DNA of 15,950 nt, taken from positions 1 through 15,950 of the forward strand of contig SXNB01000204.1 of assembly GCA_005777205.1 (NCBI GenBank), given 5' to 3'. The stretch is from Burkholderiales bacterium (GTDB lineage: Bacteria > Pseudomonadota > Gammaproteobacteria > Burkholderiales > SG8-39). Numbering within the stretch: position 1 is the first letter of the stretch; the number at the start of each line of letters is the position of its first letter. The notes beneath the pieces are model-generated. The model searched no databases, was not told the DNA's origin, and worked only from the letters and a program-made list of their open reading frames with translations. Shown here one piece after another: positions 7,629 through 14,841 of this stretch. The position numbers and the translations under genes are program-made.

Positions 7629-9016
7629 CGACCGTGCTTGGCGAAATAGCCGCCGAGAATCTCCTGCTCGTCCGGCACGCGCTCCGGAATCACGCGAGAG
7701 ATGCGCGTGGTATTGAGGAAATGCCGCCAGTGCATGTTGTCGGAAAAGCTGTTGCCGCCCCAGGTGCCGCAACCCATCGACAGCGAGAACGGCAGGCCGT
7801 TATCGAAGCTGCCACCCGTGGCGATGCAATGCGCCTGGTTGACGATGACGCGGGCCACCGGCAGCTCCAGACCGAGGCGCAGCGCCTGCGCTGGATCGCG
7901 TGAATGCAGCGACACCGAGTGGCCCTTGCCCTGGTAGTCGTAGATACGCGCGGTGAGCGTACAGGCCTCGTCGAAATCCGTGACCTTGTAGACCGCCAGC
8001 ACCGGGGCGAGTTTCTCCCCCGAGAACGGGTGCGAGGGGCCGACTCCGCTCTCGGCCACCATCAGGAACGTCGCGCCGCCCGCCGGCAACGCCGCTTCAA
8101 TGCCCGCGAGCTGCGCGATGCGCGGCGCGGCCTGCGCCGTCGCCGCGGGCGCGAGCTTGCCTTGCGGGAACATCAACTGCTGCAGCTTCTCCTTGGACCC
8201 TGCGTCCAGCATCGTGCCGCCCTGCCGCTCCAGCTCGCGCAACATCGCGTCGTAGACCGGCGCGAGGACGAGCAGCGCGTTCTCCGACGAGCAGCTGGTG
8301 GCGTGGTCGAAAGTCTTCGACAACGCGATTTTGCGCGCCGCATCGGCCAGGTCCGCGCTCGCGTCGACGATCGAGACCACGTTGCCCATGCCGACGCCGA
8401 TCGCCGGCGTTCCACTGGAATAAGCGGCGCGGATGTTGGCCTGCGAGCCGGTCGCGGCAACGAGGTCCGACAAACGCATCAGCTCGTAAGTGGCGTCTTT
8501 CGTAATCGGCGCGGGCAGCATCTGCACCAGGTCCAGCGGGGCGCCGATGCGACTCAGGTTCTCGTTGACAAAATCAAGCAGCAGCGCGAGCGTGCTGTAG
8601 CCCTTCGGGGAGGGCGCAAGGATGATCGCGTTGCCGCACTTCACCGCGTTGATGATCTGGTTGGCCGGGGTCGCGCCCGGGTTGGTCGAGGGCGTGATCG
8701 CGGCGACCACGCCGACCGGCCGCGCGATCTCGGTGAGCCCCTTCTCCGGCAGCTCGGCGATCACGCCGACCGTCCGCACGCCGGCGAGGTCGCGCAGCAG
8801 CCCCAGCGTCTTGCGATAATTCTTGGCGACCTTGTCTTCGACCTTGCCCAGGCCCGAGTCGCGCACCGCCTCCTCGGCAAGCCGCCGGTTATTCTCCGGC
8901 TTCATGATCGCCCAGCCGCAGGCGAGCGCGAGCTCGTCCAGCCGCGCCTGCGGCCACTTCGCGACCGCCGCCTGCGCCGCGCGCGCTCGGCGCACCAGCT
9001 CGGCGACTGGCGTCAC
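7625..9016 (-). CDS. sauS: CoA-acylating aldehyde dehydrogenase, probable sulfoacetaldehyde dehydrogenase (SauS-like)
   Basis: This 463-residue protein belongs to the CoA-acylating aldehyde dehydrogenases (EutE/AdhE N-domain type). It has RPVGVVAAITPSTNPGATP (99-117), AIILAPSPKG (130-139), and the catalytic region SKTFDHATSCSSEN with Cys242. It would interconvert an aldehyde plus CoA and an acyl-CoA using NAD(P). Between Xsc, which consumes sulfoacetaldehyde, and a CoA ligase, the natural substrate pair is sulfoacetyl-CoA/sulfoacetaldehyde. I start it at the GTG at 9016, which overlaps the TGA of the preceding reading frame (GTGA, 9016-9013) and precedes the conserved helix AELVRRARAAQAAVAKW. 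A longer version from 9055 would run inside the preceding Bug frame with unrelated residues. The stop overlaps the ligase start by four bases. Confidence 0.87.
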   Translation of the reverse strand: MTPVAELVRRARAAQAAVAKWPQARLDELALACGWAIMKPENNRRLAEEAVRDSGLGKVEDKVAKNYRKTLGLLRDLAGVRTVGVIAELPEKGLTEIARPVGVVAAITPSTNPGATPANQIINAVKCGNAIILAPSPKGYSTLALLLDFVNENLSRIGAPLDLVQMLPAPITKDATYELMRLSDLVAATGSQANIRAAYSSGTPAIGVGMGNVVSIVDASADLADAARKIALSKTFDHATSCSSENALLVLAPVYDAMLRELERQGGTMLDAGSKEKLQQLMFPQGKLAPAATAQAAPRIAQLAGIEAALPAGGATFLMVAESGVGPSHPFSGEKLAPVLAVYKVTDFDEACTLTARIYDYQGKGHSVSLHSRDPAQALRLGLELPVARVIVNQAHCIATGGSFDNGLPFSLSMGCGTWGGNSFSDNMHWRHFLNTTRISRVIPERVPDEQEILGGYFAKHGR

Positions 9017-9783
9017 TCCAGCTTGATCTTCGCGTCGCGAATCAGGTCGGCCCATTTCTTAAACTCGCCTTTCACCACTCGGTCGAGCGCCTCGGGGACG
9101 GTAGGAATCTCTGGCGCACCAGGATTGCGTTTCAACGTGGTCACCGCCAGCGCGCGCAGCTTGCCCGAGCGCACGTGGGAAATCGTCGCCGGCATGGTCA
9201 CGAACAACAGCTAGACCTGGCCGCCGAGCGTGTCGGTCACGGCCGGGCCACCGCCTTTGTACGGCACATGCACGATGTCGATGCCCGCCTTCGACTTCAG
9301 CAGCTCTCCGCCGATGTGCGAAGGCGTTCCGGCACCGACCGAGGCGTAATGCAGCTTACCCGGATAGGCGCGCGCGGTGCTGACTACGTCCTGCATGCTG
9401 CGCAACGGCGAACCGGTGTTGGCGGCAACCAGCTGCGGCACGCTGACGATCAGCGTCACCGGCACTAAATCGCGCTCCACGTCATATGACAGCTTGTACA
9501 GCAGCGGGTTGATGGTGTGCGAGCTGGGCGTGAACAGGAAGGTGTAGCCATCGGGCGCCGCCTTGGCCGCCGCTTCGGTGCCGACTGCGCCGCCGCGATT
9601 CTCGATGACAATCGGCTGGCCGAGCGCCTCCGAGAGGCGATTCTGCACGATGCGAGCGATGACGTCGGTGCCACCGCCCGGCGGATAAGGCACGACAAAA
9701 CAGACCGGCTTGGCCGGCCACCCCTGCGCCAGAGCGGAAAGCGAAAACGCCCCCGCGAGAATGCCGAGCAGTACCCTATTCAA
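9013..9783 (-). pseudogene. Bug-family (TTT) substrate-binding protein, broken by an in-frame stop and an internal deletion
   Basis: From a TTG at 9783, the frame reads a signal peptide (about 20 residues ending ALSALAQ-type) and a normal Bug N-terminal lobe: FVVPYPPGGGTDVIARIV, PIVIENRGGAVG, AAPDGYTF and VPYKGGGPAVTDTLGGQV. Codon 191 (9213-9211) is TAG, where Bug proteins continue with a residue such as Gln (CAG to TAG is one transition). The same frame then continues normally as FVTMPATISHVRSGKLRALAV. After PTVPEA it jumps to VVKGEFKKWADLIRDAKI, the extreme C-terminus. Compared with the intact Bug gene at 3396-4343, about 60 residues of the C-terminal lobe are missing in frame. The start overlaps the end of xsc by eight bases and the final TGA overlaps the sauS start, so this was an operon member, probably the uptake receptor for the substrate. 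The deletion shows it is not just one sequencing error. Confidence 0.88.
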
Positions 9784-11557
9784 AGGCTTTGTACTTCGCG
9801 AGCAGGCGTTTCGGGACCTTTAGCGCGTCGCGACGGAACGGATCGCCGAGCTCCTTGGTGCACATCATCTCCACAATGGTGGTCTTGCCTTCCTTCTGCG
9901 CCTTGCAGGCGGCGCGGAACGCGTCGCCCACATTCGACACCTTGTCCACCACGATGCCTTCGGCGCCCATCGCCTTGGCGATGCCGGCGAAGCTCGGGTT
10001 GTCGAGGTTCACGCCGAGGAAGCGGTTGGAGTAGAAGTCGACGTGGTTCTTCTTCTCGGCGCCCCACTGCTCGTTGTTGAACACGACGGCGGTGACCGGG
10101 ATCTTCTCGCGCACGCAGGTGAGGATCTCGCCGAAGCTCATGCCCCAGGCGCCGTCGCCCACGTAGGCCACCGCGGTGCGCCCGGGCGCGCCGACCTTGC
10201 AGCCGATCATGGTGGGAAACGCGTAGCCGCAATTGCCGAACATCATCGCGCCGAACATGCTGCGCGGTTGGTTGAAGCGAAGGTACGAATTCGCCACCTG
10301 GCAGATGTTGCCGATATCGGTGGACACCATCGCGTCCTCCGGCATCGCCTTTTCCAACTCGCGCAACATCATGCGCGGATGCATGTACGAAGAGCCCTTC
10401 GCCACCTCCAGGCTCCAGGGGTCCTTCTCAAAGTCCCAGACGGCAACTTCGGCGTCCCAGGCCCGCCTCTCCTGCTGGACGGCCTTTTCGATCTCCGCCT
10501 TGTTGCGCGCCAGCGTACGACCCTTGAGCCGCGCGGCGATCGCCTGCGCCGCCTCGCGCGCATCCCCGTTCACCGTAACCGACGTCTTCTTGACCAGGCC
10601 GAGCACCTTCGGATCCGCGTCCACCTGCACCAGCTTTGCGTTCGCGGGCCAGTAGTCAAAGCCGTACTGCGGCAACACGCCGAATGGCCCGAGGCGCGAG
10701 CCCAGCGCGAGCACCACGTCGGCCTTGGCGAGGATCTTCATCGCGGCCTTCGAGCCGTGGTAGCCGAGCGGCCCGCACCACAGGCGGTGGTTGGCCGGGA
10801 AGGAATCGTTGTGCAGGTAGGAATTGCACACCGGCGCATTGAGCAGTTCAGCGAGCGCCAGGCAGGCATCCACGCCGTTGGCGGCGATCACGCCGCCGCC
10901 GGCGATGATCACCGGAAACTTCGCGCCGGCCAGCGCATCCGCGGCCGCGTCGAGGCTTGCGCTGCCACCAGGGCCCCGCTCGACGCGAATCGGCTGCGGG
11001 ATCTCGCATTCGAGCTCGCCGTACAGAAAGTCACGCGGAATGTTGAGTTGGGTCGGCCCCATTTCGAGGATTGCGCGGTCAAAGGCACGCGCGGTGAGCT
11101 CGGCCATGCGCGCTTGGTTGTTCACGTGCGCCTGGTACTTGGTGATCTTCGAGAAGATGGGCAGTTGGTCGGTCTCTTGGAAGCCGCCCAGGCCGATGGA
11201 CTGCGAGCCTGCCTCCGGCGTGATGGCCACCACGGCGCTGTGCGCCCAATAGGCCGCGGCGATCGCGGTGACGAAGTTGGTGATGCCCGGGCCGTTCTGC
11301 CCGATACACACGCCGTGCTTGCCGGTGACGCGGTAGTAGCCGTCGGCCATGTGCGCCGAGCCTTGCTCGTGCACCGTGGGGATGAAGCGGATGCCGGCGG
11401 CCGGAAACAGATCGAGCGCGTCCATATAGGCCGAGCCGACGATGCCGAAGACGTTCTGCACGCCTTGCGCGACTAGGGTCTCGACCAGCGCCTCGGACGG
11501 GGTCATCCGCTGCTTGCCCGCGACGGGGATGCGTTTCACTTCGGCGATGTCGGTCAT
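9776..11557 (-). CDS. xsc: sulfoacetaldehyde acetyltransferase Xsc (ThDP-dependent)
   Basis: This 593-residue thiamine-diphosphate enzyme is the key enzyme of C2-sulfonate breakdown. It converts sulfoacetaldehyde plus phosphate to acetyl phosphate plus sulfite in the cytoplasm. I recognise Xsc by its long conserved N-terminal block (MTPSEALVETLVAQGV from residue 18, then FGIVGSAYMDALDLFPAAG), the catalytic Glu64 in VHEQGSAHMADGY, GQNGPGITNFVTAIAAAYW, NSYLHNDSFPANH, and the ThDP site GDGAWGMSFGEIL (from 467) ending in NN at 494-495. The first 17 residues are a small extension before the usual Xsc start; ATG 11557 has an AGAGG-like ribosome site about ten bases upstream and is retained. It is the first gene of a tightly overlapping operon and is divergent from an IclR regulator. 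Acetyl phosphate would need a phosphotransacetylase, which is not in this window. Confidence 0.96.
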   Translation of the reverse strand: MTDIAEVKRIPVAGKQRMTPSEALVETLVAQGVQNVFGIVGSAYMDALDLFPAAGIRFIPTVHEQGSAHMADGYYRVTGKHGVCIGQNGPGITNFVTAIAAAYWAHSAVVAITPEAGSQSIGLGGFQETDQLPIFSKITKYQAHVNNQARMAELTARAFDRAILEMGPTQLNIPRDFLYGELECEIPQPIRVERGPGGSASLDAAADALAGAKFPVIIAGGGVIAANGVDACLALAELLNAPVCNSYLHNDSFPANHRLWCGPLGYHGSKAAMKILAKADVVLALGSRLGPFGVLPQYGFDYWPANAKLVQVDADPKVLGLVKKTSVTVNGDAREAAQAIAARLKGRTLARNKAEIEKAVQQERRAWDAEVAVWDFEKDPWSLEVAKGSSYMHPRMMLRELEKAMPEDAMVSTDIGNICQVANSYLRFNQPRSMFGAMMFGNCGYAFPTMIGCKVGAPGRTAVAYVGDGAWGMSFGEILTCVREKIPVTAVVFNNEQWGAEKKNHVDFYSNRFLGVNLDNPSFAGIAKAMGAEGIVVDKVSNVGDAFRAACKAQKEGKTTIVEMMCTKELGDPFRRDALKVPKRLLAKYKAFE

Positions 11558-11636
11558 GACGAGAGCCTCTGGTTGAAGTTTGGAAGTCTCGCATATTTAC
11601 AGAACGTTTCGTTTCAGATTTCGATAAACTCCCGTA
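11558..11636. promoter_or_regulatory. divergent xsc / iclR control region
   Basis: This 79-base AT-richer spacer separates the starts of xsc (minus) and the IclR gene (plus). For xsc, TAAATA (minus strand, 11599-11594) is a possible -10 that would give a leader of about 28 bases; no good -35 is visible. The block at 11607-11623 holds three TTTC(G/A) units (TTTCG 11607, TTTCA 11612, TTTCG 11619), upstream of the possible xsc -10 and next to the iclR start. It is a plausible IclR operator. Positions are seen; regulator binding is inferred from the layout typical of IclR-controlled catabolic genes. Confidence 0.45.
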
Positions 11637-12401
11637 ATGCCGCGCAAAGAAGACAATGTTCCCGCGACGCTCAGGGCGGTCGCCGTTCTCGAAGCCGTGG
11701 TCGCGGCAGAACGTCCGGCCTCGCTGGCCGATCTGACGGCTGCACTGCGCCTGCCCAAGCCGACGCTTTACCGGATGCTGGCGATGCTGGAGAAGTCCGG
11801 GCTGGTGGCGCGCGAACCCGGCTCGCGGCGCTACACCCCGGGACAGCGACTCGCCGCGCTCGGGCGCAACGTCATGCTGAACGGCAGCCTGCGCACCGTG
11901 CGCCATGCGATCCTGTCACGCCTGGTCGACGAGATCGGCGAAACCTGCAATTTCACGATGCTGGATGGCGACGCCGTGGTGTACCTGGACCGGGTCGAAG
12001 CCGCCTGGCCGCTACGCATGAACCTGTCCTCAGGGTCAAGGGTGCCGCTGCACTGCACCGCCAGCGGCAAGCTGCTGCTCGCGCAGTTGCCGAAGGCAGT
12101 GCGAGAACGCATCGCGGCGCAGCTGACCCTCACTCGCTACACCGATACCACCAATACCGACACGTGCCGCCTCGCCGCGGAACTCACCGCCATCCGCGCG
12201 CGCCGCTACGCCACCGACAACGAGGAATTCCATGCCGGCCTGGTGTGCGTCGCGGTGCCGGTGTCCGATGGCAGCAAGCGCACCTGCGCCGCCGTCGCGT
12301 TGCACGCCCCGGTGTCGCGCATGCCCCTCGCGCGCGCACTGGAGCACCTGCCCGCGCTGCAGCGCGCCGCGGGCGAAATCGCGAAGACCTTCGCCATTTA
12401 G
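11637..12401 (+). CDS. IclR-family transcriptional regulator of the sulfonate genes
   Basis: This 254-residue protein has the IclR winged helix-turn-helix at about residues 10-70 (LRAVAVLEAVV, then SLADLTAALRLPKPTLYRMLAMLEKSGLV). The effector-binding GAF-like domain follows, with SGSRVPLHCTASGKLLLAQLP and, near the end, FHAGLVCVAVPVSDGS. It probably senses a pathway compound such as isethionate, sulfoacetate or sulfoacetaldehyde and controls the divergent xsc operon and perhaps the GMC and TRAP genes. As I recall, isethionate gene clusters of Burkholderiales also use an IclR-type regulator, which fits, whereas the described sulfoacetate cluster of C. necator uses a LysR-type one. The ATG at 11637 is the first in frame and gives normal length. 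Its end converges with the SDR gene, 48 bases between stops. Confidence 0.9.
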   Translation: MPRKEDNVPATLRAVAVLEAVVAAERPASLADLTAALRLPKPTLYRMLAMLEKSGLVAREPGSRRYTPGQRLAALGRNVMLNGSLRTVRHAILSRLVDEIGETCNFTMLDGDAVVYLDRVEAAWPLRMNLSSGSRVPLHCTASGKLLLAQLPKAVRERIAAQLTLTRYTDTTNTDTCRLAAELTAIRARRYATDNEEFHAGLVCVAVPVSDGSKRTCAAVALHAPVSRMPLARALEHLPALQRAAGEIAKTFAI

Positions 12402-12449
12402 ACCGGCAGAATGCCCTTGACCGCAGCGATCGCCGCGCCCCCGAGCAAC

Positions 12450-13160
12450 TCAGGTACGGAGAAACCCGCCATCGACCGCGATGGTCTCGCCGGTGATGAA
12501 GGAGGCCGATTCCGAGGCGAGGAAGACAACGAGCCGCGCGACGTCGTCCTCCTCCGCGAGGCGACCGAGCGGAATGCGCGCGACGATCCGTTCGCGCGCT
12601 TCCGGCGTCAGCAACTTGCGCACCATGTCGGTGGCCACCACCGCTGGCGCAATGGCGTTGACGCGGATCGCCGAAGGCCCGAGCTCGCGCCCCAGGCCCT
12701 TGGTCAACGCCACTACGCCGGCCTTGGTCGTGCCGTACCAGACGTTGCCGAAGGCGCCGCCGCCCTTGGCATGCGACACCGAGGCGATGTTGATGATGGC
12801 ACCGCGCCCGCGGCGCCGCATCGCCGGCACCGCAGCCTGCACGCAGTTGTAGATTCCGGTCAGGTTGACCGCGACCAGCTTGTCCCAGGCTTCGCCGCCG
12901 GTTTCATCGAAGGGTCCGTTCGCCAATAACCCCGCATTGTTGACGAGGATGTCGAGGCCGCCGCTTTCCTTCTCGATGCGCGCCACCGCGGCGGCCACCG
13001 CTGTGCGATCGGTGACGTCCATGCGCAGCGCCGCCTTCTCGTCGATGTCGGCGGCATGCACCACGGCGCCGTGTTCGGCCAGGCACGCCGCGATGCGGGC
13101 GCCGACGCCGCGCGACGCGCCCGTGACAAGCGCGACGCGGCCTTTCAGGTTCAGGTCCAT
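12450..13160 (-). CDS. classical short-chain dehydrogenase/reductase (SDR)
   Basis: This 236-residue SDR has the cofactor motif TGASRGVG (13-20), NNAG (74-77), a catalytic set of Ser127 (or 129), Tyr142 and Lys146 (YGTTK), and the C-terminal FLASESASFITGETIAVDGG typical of FabG-like enzymes. After the first strand, Asp38 and Asp40 in HAADIDE favour NAD over NADP. Its ATG overlaps the stop of the GMC gene (TGATG at 13162-13158), so the two are translated together; a TTG one codon earlier is the alternative. It may oxidise or reduce an alcohol/aldehyde in the same pathway. Sulfoacetaldehyde reductase IsfD is also an SDR, so sulfoacetaldehyde/isethionate interconversion is one option, but sequence alone does not show this. 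Confidence 0.88.
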   Translation of the reverse strand: MDLNLKGRVALVTGASRGVGARIAACLAEHGAVVHAADIDEKAALRMDVTDRTAVAAAVARIEKESGGLDILVNNAGLLANGPFDETGGEAWDKLVAVNLTGIYNCVQAAVPAMRRRGRGAIINIASVSHAKGGGAFGNVWYGTTKAGVVALTKGLGRELGPSAIRVNAIAPAVVATDMVRKLLTPEARERIVARIPLGRLAEEDDVARLVVFLASESASFITGETIAVDGGFLRT

Positions 13161-14728
13161 CAACGGGCATCCTCGAGGATCAGGTCGGAAGCCCTCTCGG
13201 CAATCATCACCACCGGCGCGTGCGTGTTACCCGAGACGAGCGTCGGCATGATCGAGCAGTCCACGACCCGCAGGCCGCTCAGGCCGCGCACACGCAACTG
13301 GTCGTCCACCACCGCCATCGGATCGGCCCCCATTTTGCAGGTTCCCGACGGATGGAAGATGGTCGCGCCATGGTTGCGCGCGAACTCGAGGAGATCCTCG
13401 TCCGACTGCACTGGCGCGCCGGGCCGGTATTCCTCGGCGACGTAGGGTTGGAGCGCGTTGGTCGCGGCAAGCGAGCGGGCCAGGCGAACCCCTGCCACGG
13501 CGCAGCGGCGATCGAGGTCCGCCGACAGGTAGTTCGGCTGCATCGACGGCGCCTCGAGCGCGTCGGCAGAACGGATGCGCACCGTGCCGCGCGATTCCGG
13601 TCGCAGCTGGCACACCGACATGGTGAAACCGGGCCAGGCATGCGGCTTCGCGCCGGCCAGTTCCGCCGAGAGGGTGGCGAAATGGAACTGCACGTCCGGC
13701 GTCGTCGATTCCGGCAGCGCGCGCGTGAACAGGCCGCCCTGGTTGATGCCGATGGCGAGTGGGCCCGTGCGGGTGAACAGCCACTGCGCCCCGATCAGAA
13801 TTTTTCGATGCAGGAACCGCAGGTCGTCGTTGGTCGTGATCGGCTTCGTGCACTTGTACATGACGCGCAGCTGCAGGTGATCCTGGAGGTTCTCGCCGAC
13901 CCCCTGCAGGTTCTTGACCACCGGAATGCCGAACGACTGCAGCAGCGGACCGGGCCCGACGCCCGACAGCTGGAGCAGTTGCGGGCTTTGCAGCGCGCCG
14001 GCGGAAAGGATGACTTCCCGGGCGGCTCTGGCTTGCCGTTGCACATTCCCCTGTCGGTACCGGACCCCGACCGCACGCGTGCCCTCGAAAACAACGCCTG
14101 TCGCGTGTGCGTCCGTTTCCACTTTCAGGTTCGACCGTCCTTCGACGGGCCGCAGGTAAGACGTGGCGCTGCTCGAGCGCCAGCCGTTTTTCGTGAACAG
14201 CTGGTAGTAGCCCGCGCCTTCCTGGTCGCCACCGTTGAAGTCGGATGTCGAGCGGATGCCGCGCTCACGCGCGGCGTCGATGATCGCCTCCATCAACTCG
14301 TGCTTCGCGCCGATGTCGGAGGTCGAGAACAGGCTGCGCTGGAAATACGGCAGAACGTCGTCCCAGCCCCACCCCTTGTTGCCCGCGGCGGCCCAGCGGT
14401 CGTAGTCCTCCCGCTGCCCACGGATGAAAATCAATCCGTTGATGGAGGAGGAGCCGCCTAAGCCGCGGCCGCGCGGCCAATAGACGCGCCGGTCGTTCAT
14501 GTGCGGCTGCGGATCGGTGTGGAAGCCCCAGTTGTAGACCGGGTGGAACATGGTCTTGCCGTAGCCGATCGGCAGATGGATCCACAGCGAGCGATCGCGC
14601 GGCCCGGCCTCCAGCAGCAGCACGCGATGCCGCCCGTCCGCGCTCAGCCGGTTGGCGAGCACGCAGCCCGCCGAGCCGGCGCCAACAATAATGTAGTCCG
14701 CAGTGAAGTCCGCTTGCGATGCCGGCAT
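13160..14728 (-). CDS. GMC-family FAD oxidoreductase (choline dehydrogenase-like), candidate isethionate dehydrogenase
   Basis: This 522-residue flavoprotein has the FAD-binding GAGSAG (16-21), GMC signature 1 around residues 86-100 (RGRGLGGSSSING), signature 2 (GALQSPQLLQLSGVGP), and the catalytic His459 in FHPSGTCKMG. The second active-site position is His503 in SGNTHAP, where choline dehydrogenase-type enzymes usually carry Asn (NxNAP); other GMC enzymes use a His-His pair. It would oxidise a primary alcohol to an aldehyde, passing electrons to the respiratory chain. IseJ of C. necator, which makes sulfoacetaldehyde from isethionate, is to my knowledge related to this family, and Xsc is nearby, so isethionate is the leading substrate guess. 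A generic alcohol dehydrogenase remains possible. It is coupled to the SDR downstream and divergent from the TRAP binding protein. Confidence 0.88.
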   Translation of the reverse strand: MPASQADFTADYIIVGAGSAGCVLANRLSADGRHRVLLLEAGPRDRSLWIHLPIGYGKTMFHPVYNWGFHTDPQPHMNDRRVYWPRGRGLGGSSSINGLIFIRGQREDYDRWAAAGNKGWGWDDVLPYFQRSLFSTSDIGAKHELMEAIIDAARERGIRSTSDFNGGDQEGAGYYQLFTKNGWRSSSATSYLRPVEGRSNLKVETDAHATGVVFEGTRAVGVRYRQGNVQRQARAAREVILSAGALQSPQLLQLSGVGPGPLLQSFGIPVVKNLQGVGENLQDHLQLRVMYKCTKPITTNDDLRFLHRKILIGAQWLFTRTGPLAIGINQGGLFTRALPESTTPDVQFHFATLSAELAGAKPHAWPGFTMSVCQLRPESRGTVRIRSADALEAPSMQPNYLSADLDRRCAVAGVRLARSLAATNALQPYVAEEYRPGAPVQSDEDLLEFARNHGATIFHPSGTCKMGADPMAVVDDQLRVRGLSGLRVVDCSIMPTLVSGNTHAPVVMIAERASDLILEDAR

Positions 14729-14841
14729 GGACGCAGTTTCTCAGAATCTGGAACAGGCTGTTGCGTGGAATTTGAAAATCATACTGCCCGCGAAATCTTT
14801 ACGGTATGCTAAACCCGTAATCCACTCGGGAGGGGGAAACC
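14729..14841. promoter_or_regulatory. divergent GMC / TRAP-receptor control region with strong ribosome site
   Basis: For the plus-strand TRAP gene, TATGCT at 14805-14810 is a reasonable -10, and GGGAGGGGG at 14828-14836 is a very strong ribosome site placed correctly before the ATG at 14842. For the minus-strand GMC gene, TATGAT (14783-14778) matches five of six -10 bases. Between the two lies CGAAATCT (14791-14798), the same 8-mer that sits on the minus strand at 11623-11616 upstream of xsc. No good -35 boxes are visible, which would fit activator dependence. Promoter calls are by eye. Confidence 0.4.

Noticed and set aside
9776..11557. Acetolactate synthase as an alternative for the ThDP enzyme
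   Set aside because: The long N-terminal and mid-protein blocks (SAYMDALDLFPAAG, NSYLHNDSFPANH) are those of Xsc, and the neighbours are sulfoacetaldehyde-type enzymes rather than branched-chain amino acid genes.
12398..12464. Minus-strand string ending GGAAIAAVKGILPV and TAA between the SDR and IclR genes
   Set aside because: It looks protein-like but is only about 20 codons, overlaps the end of the SDR gene and has no start; a remnant or chance, not enough to annotate.
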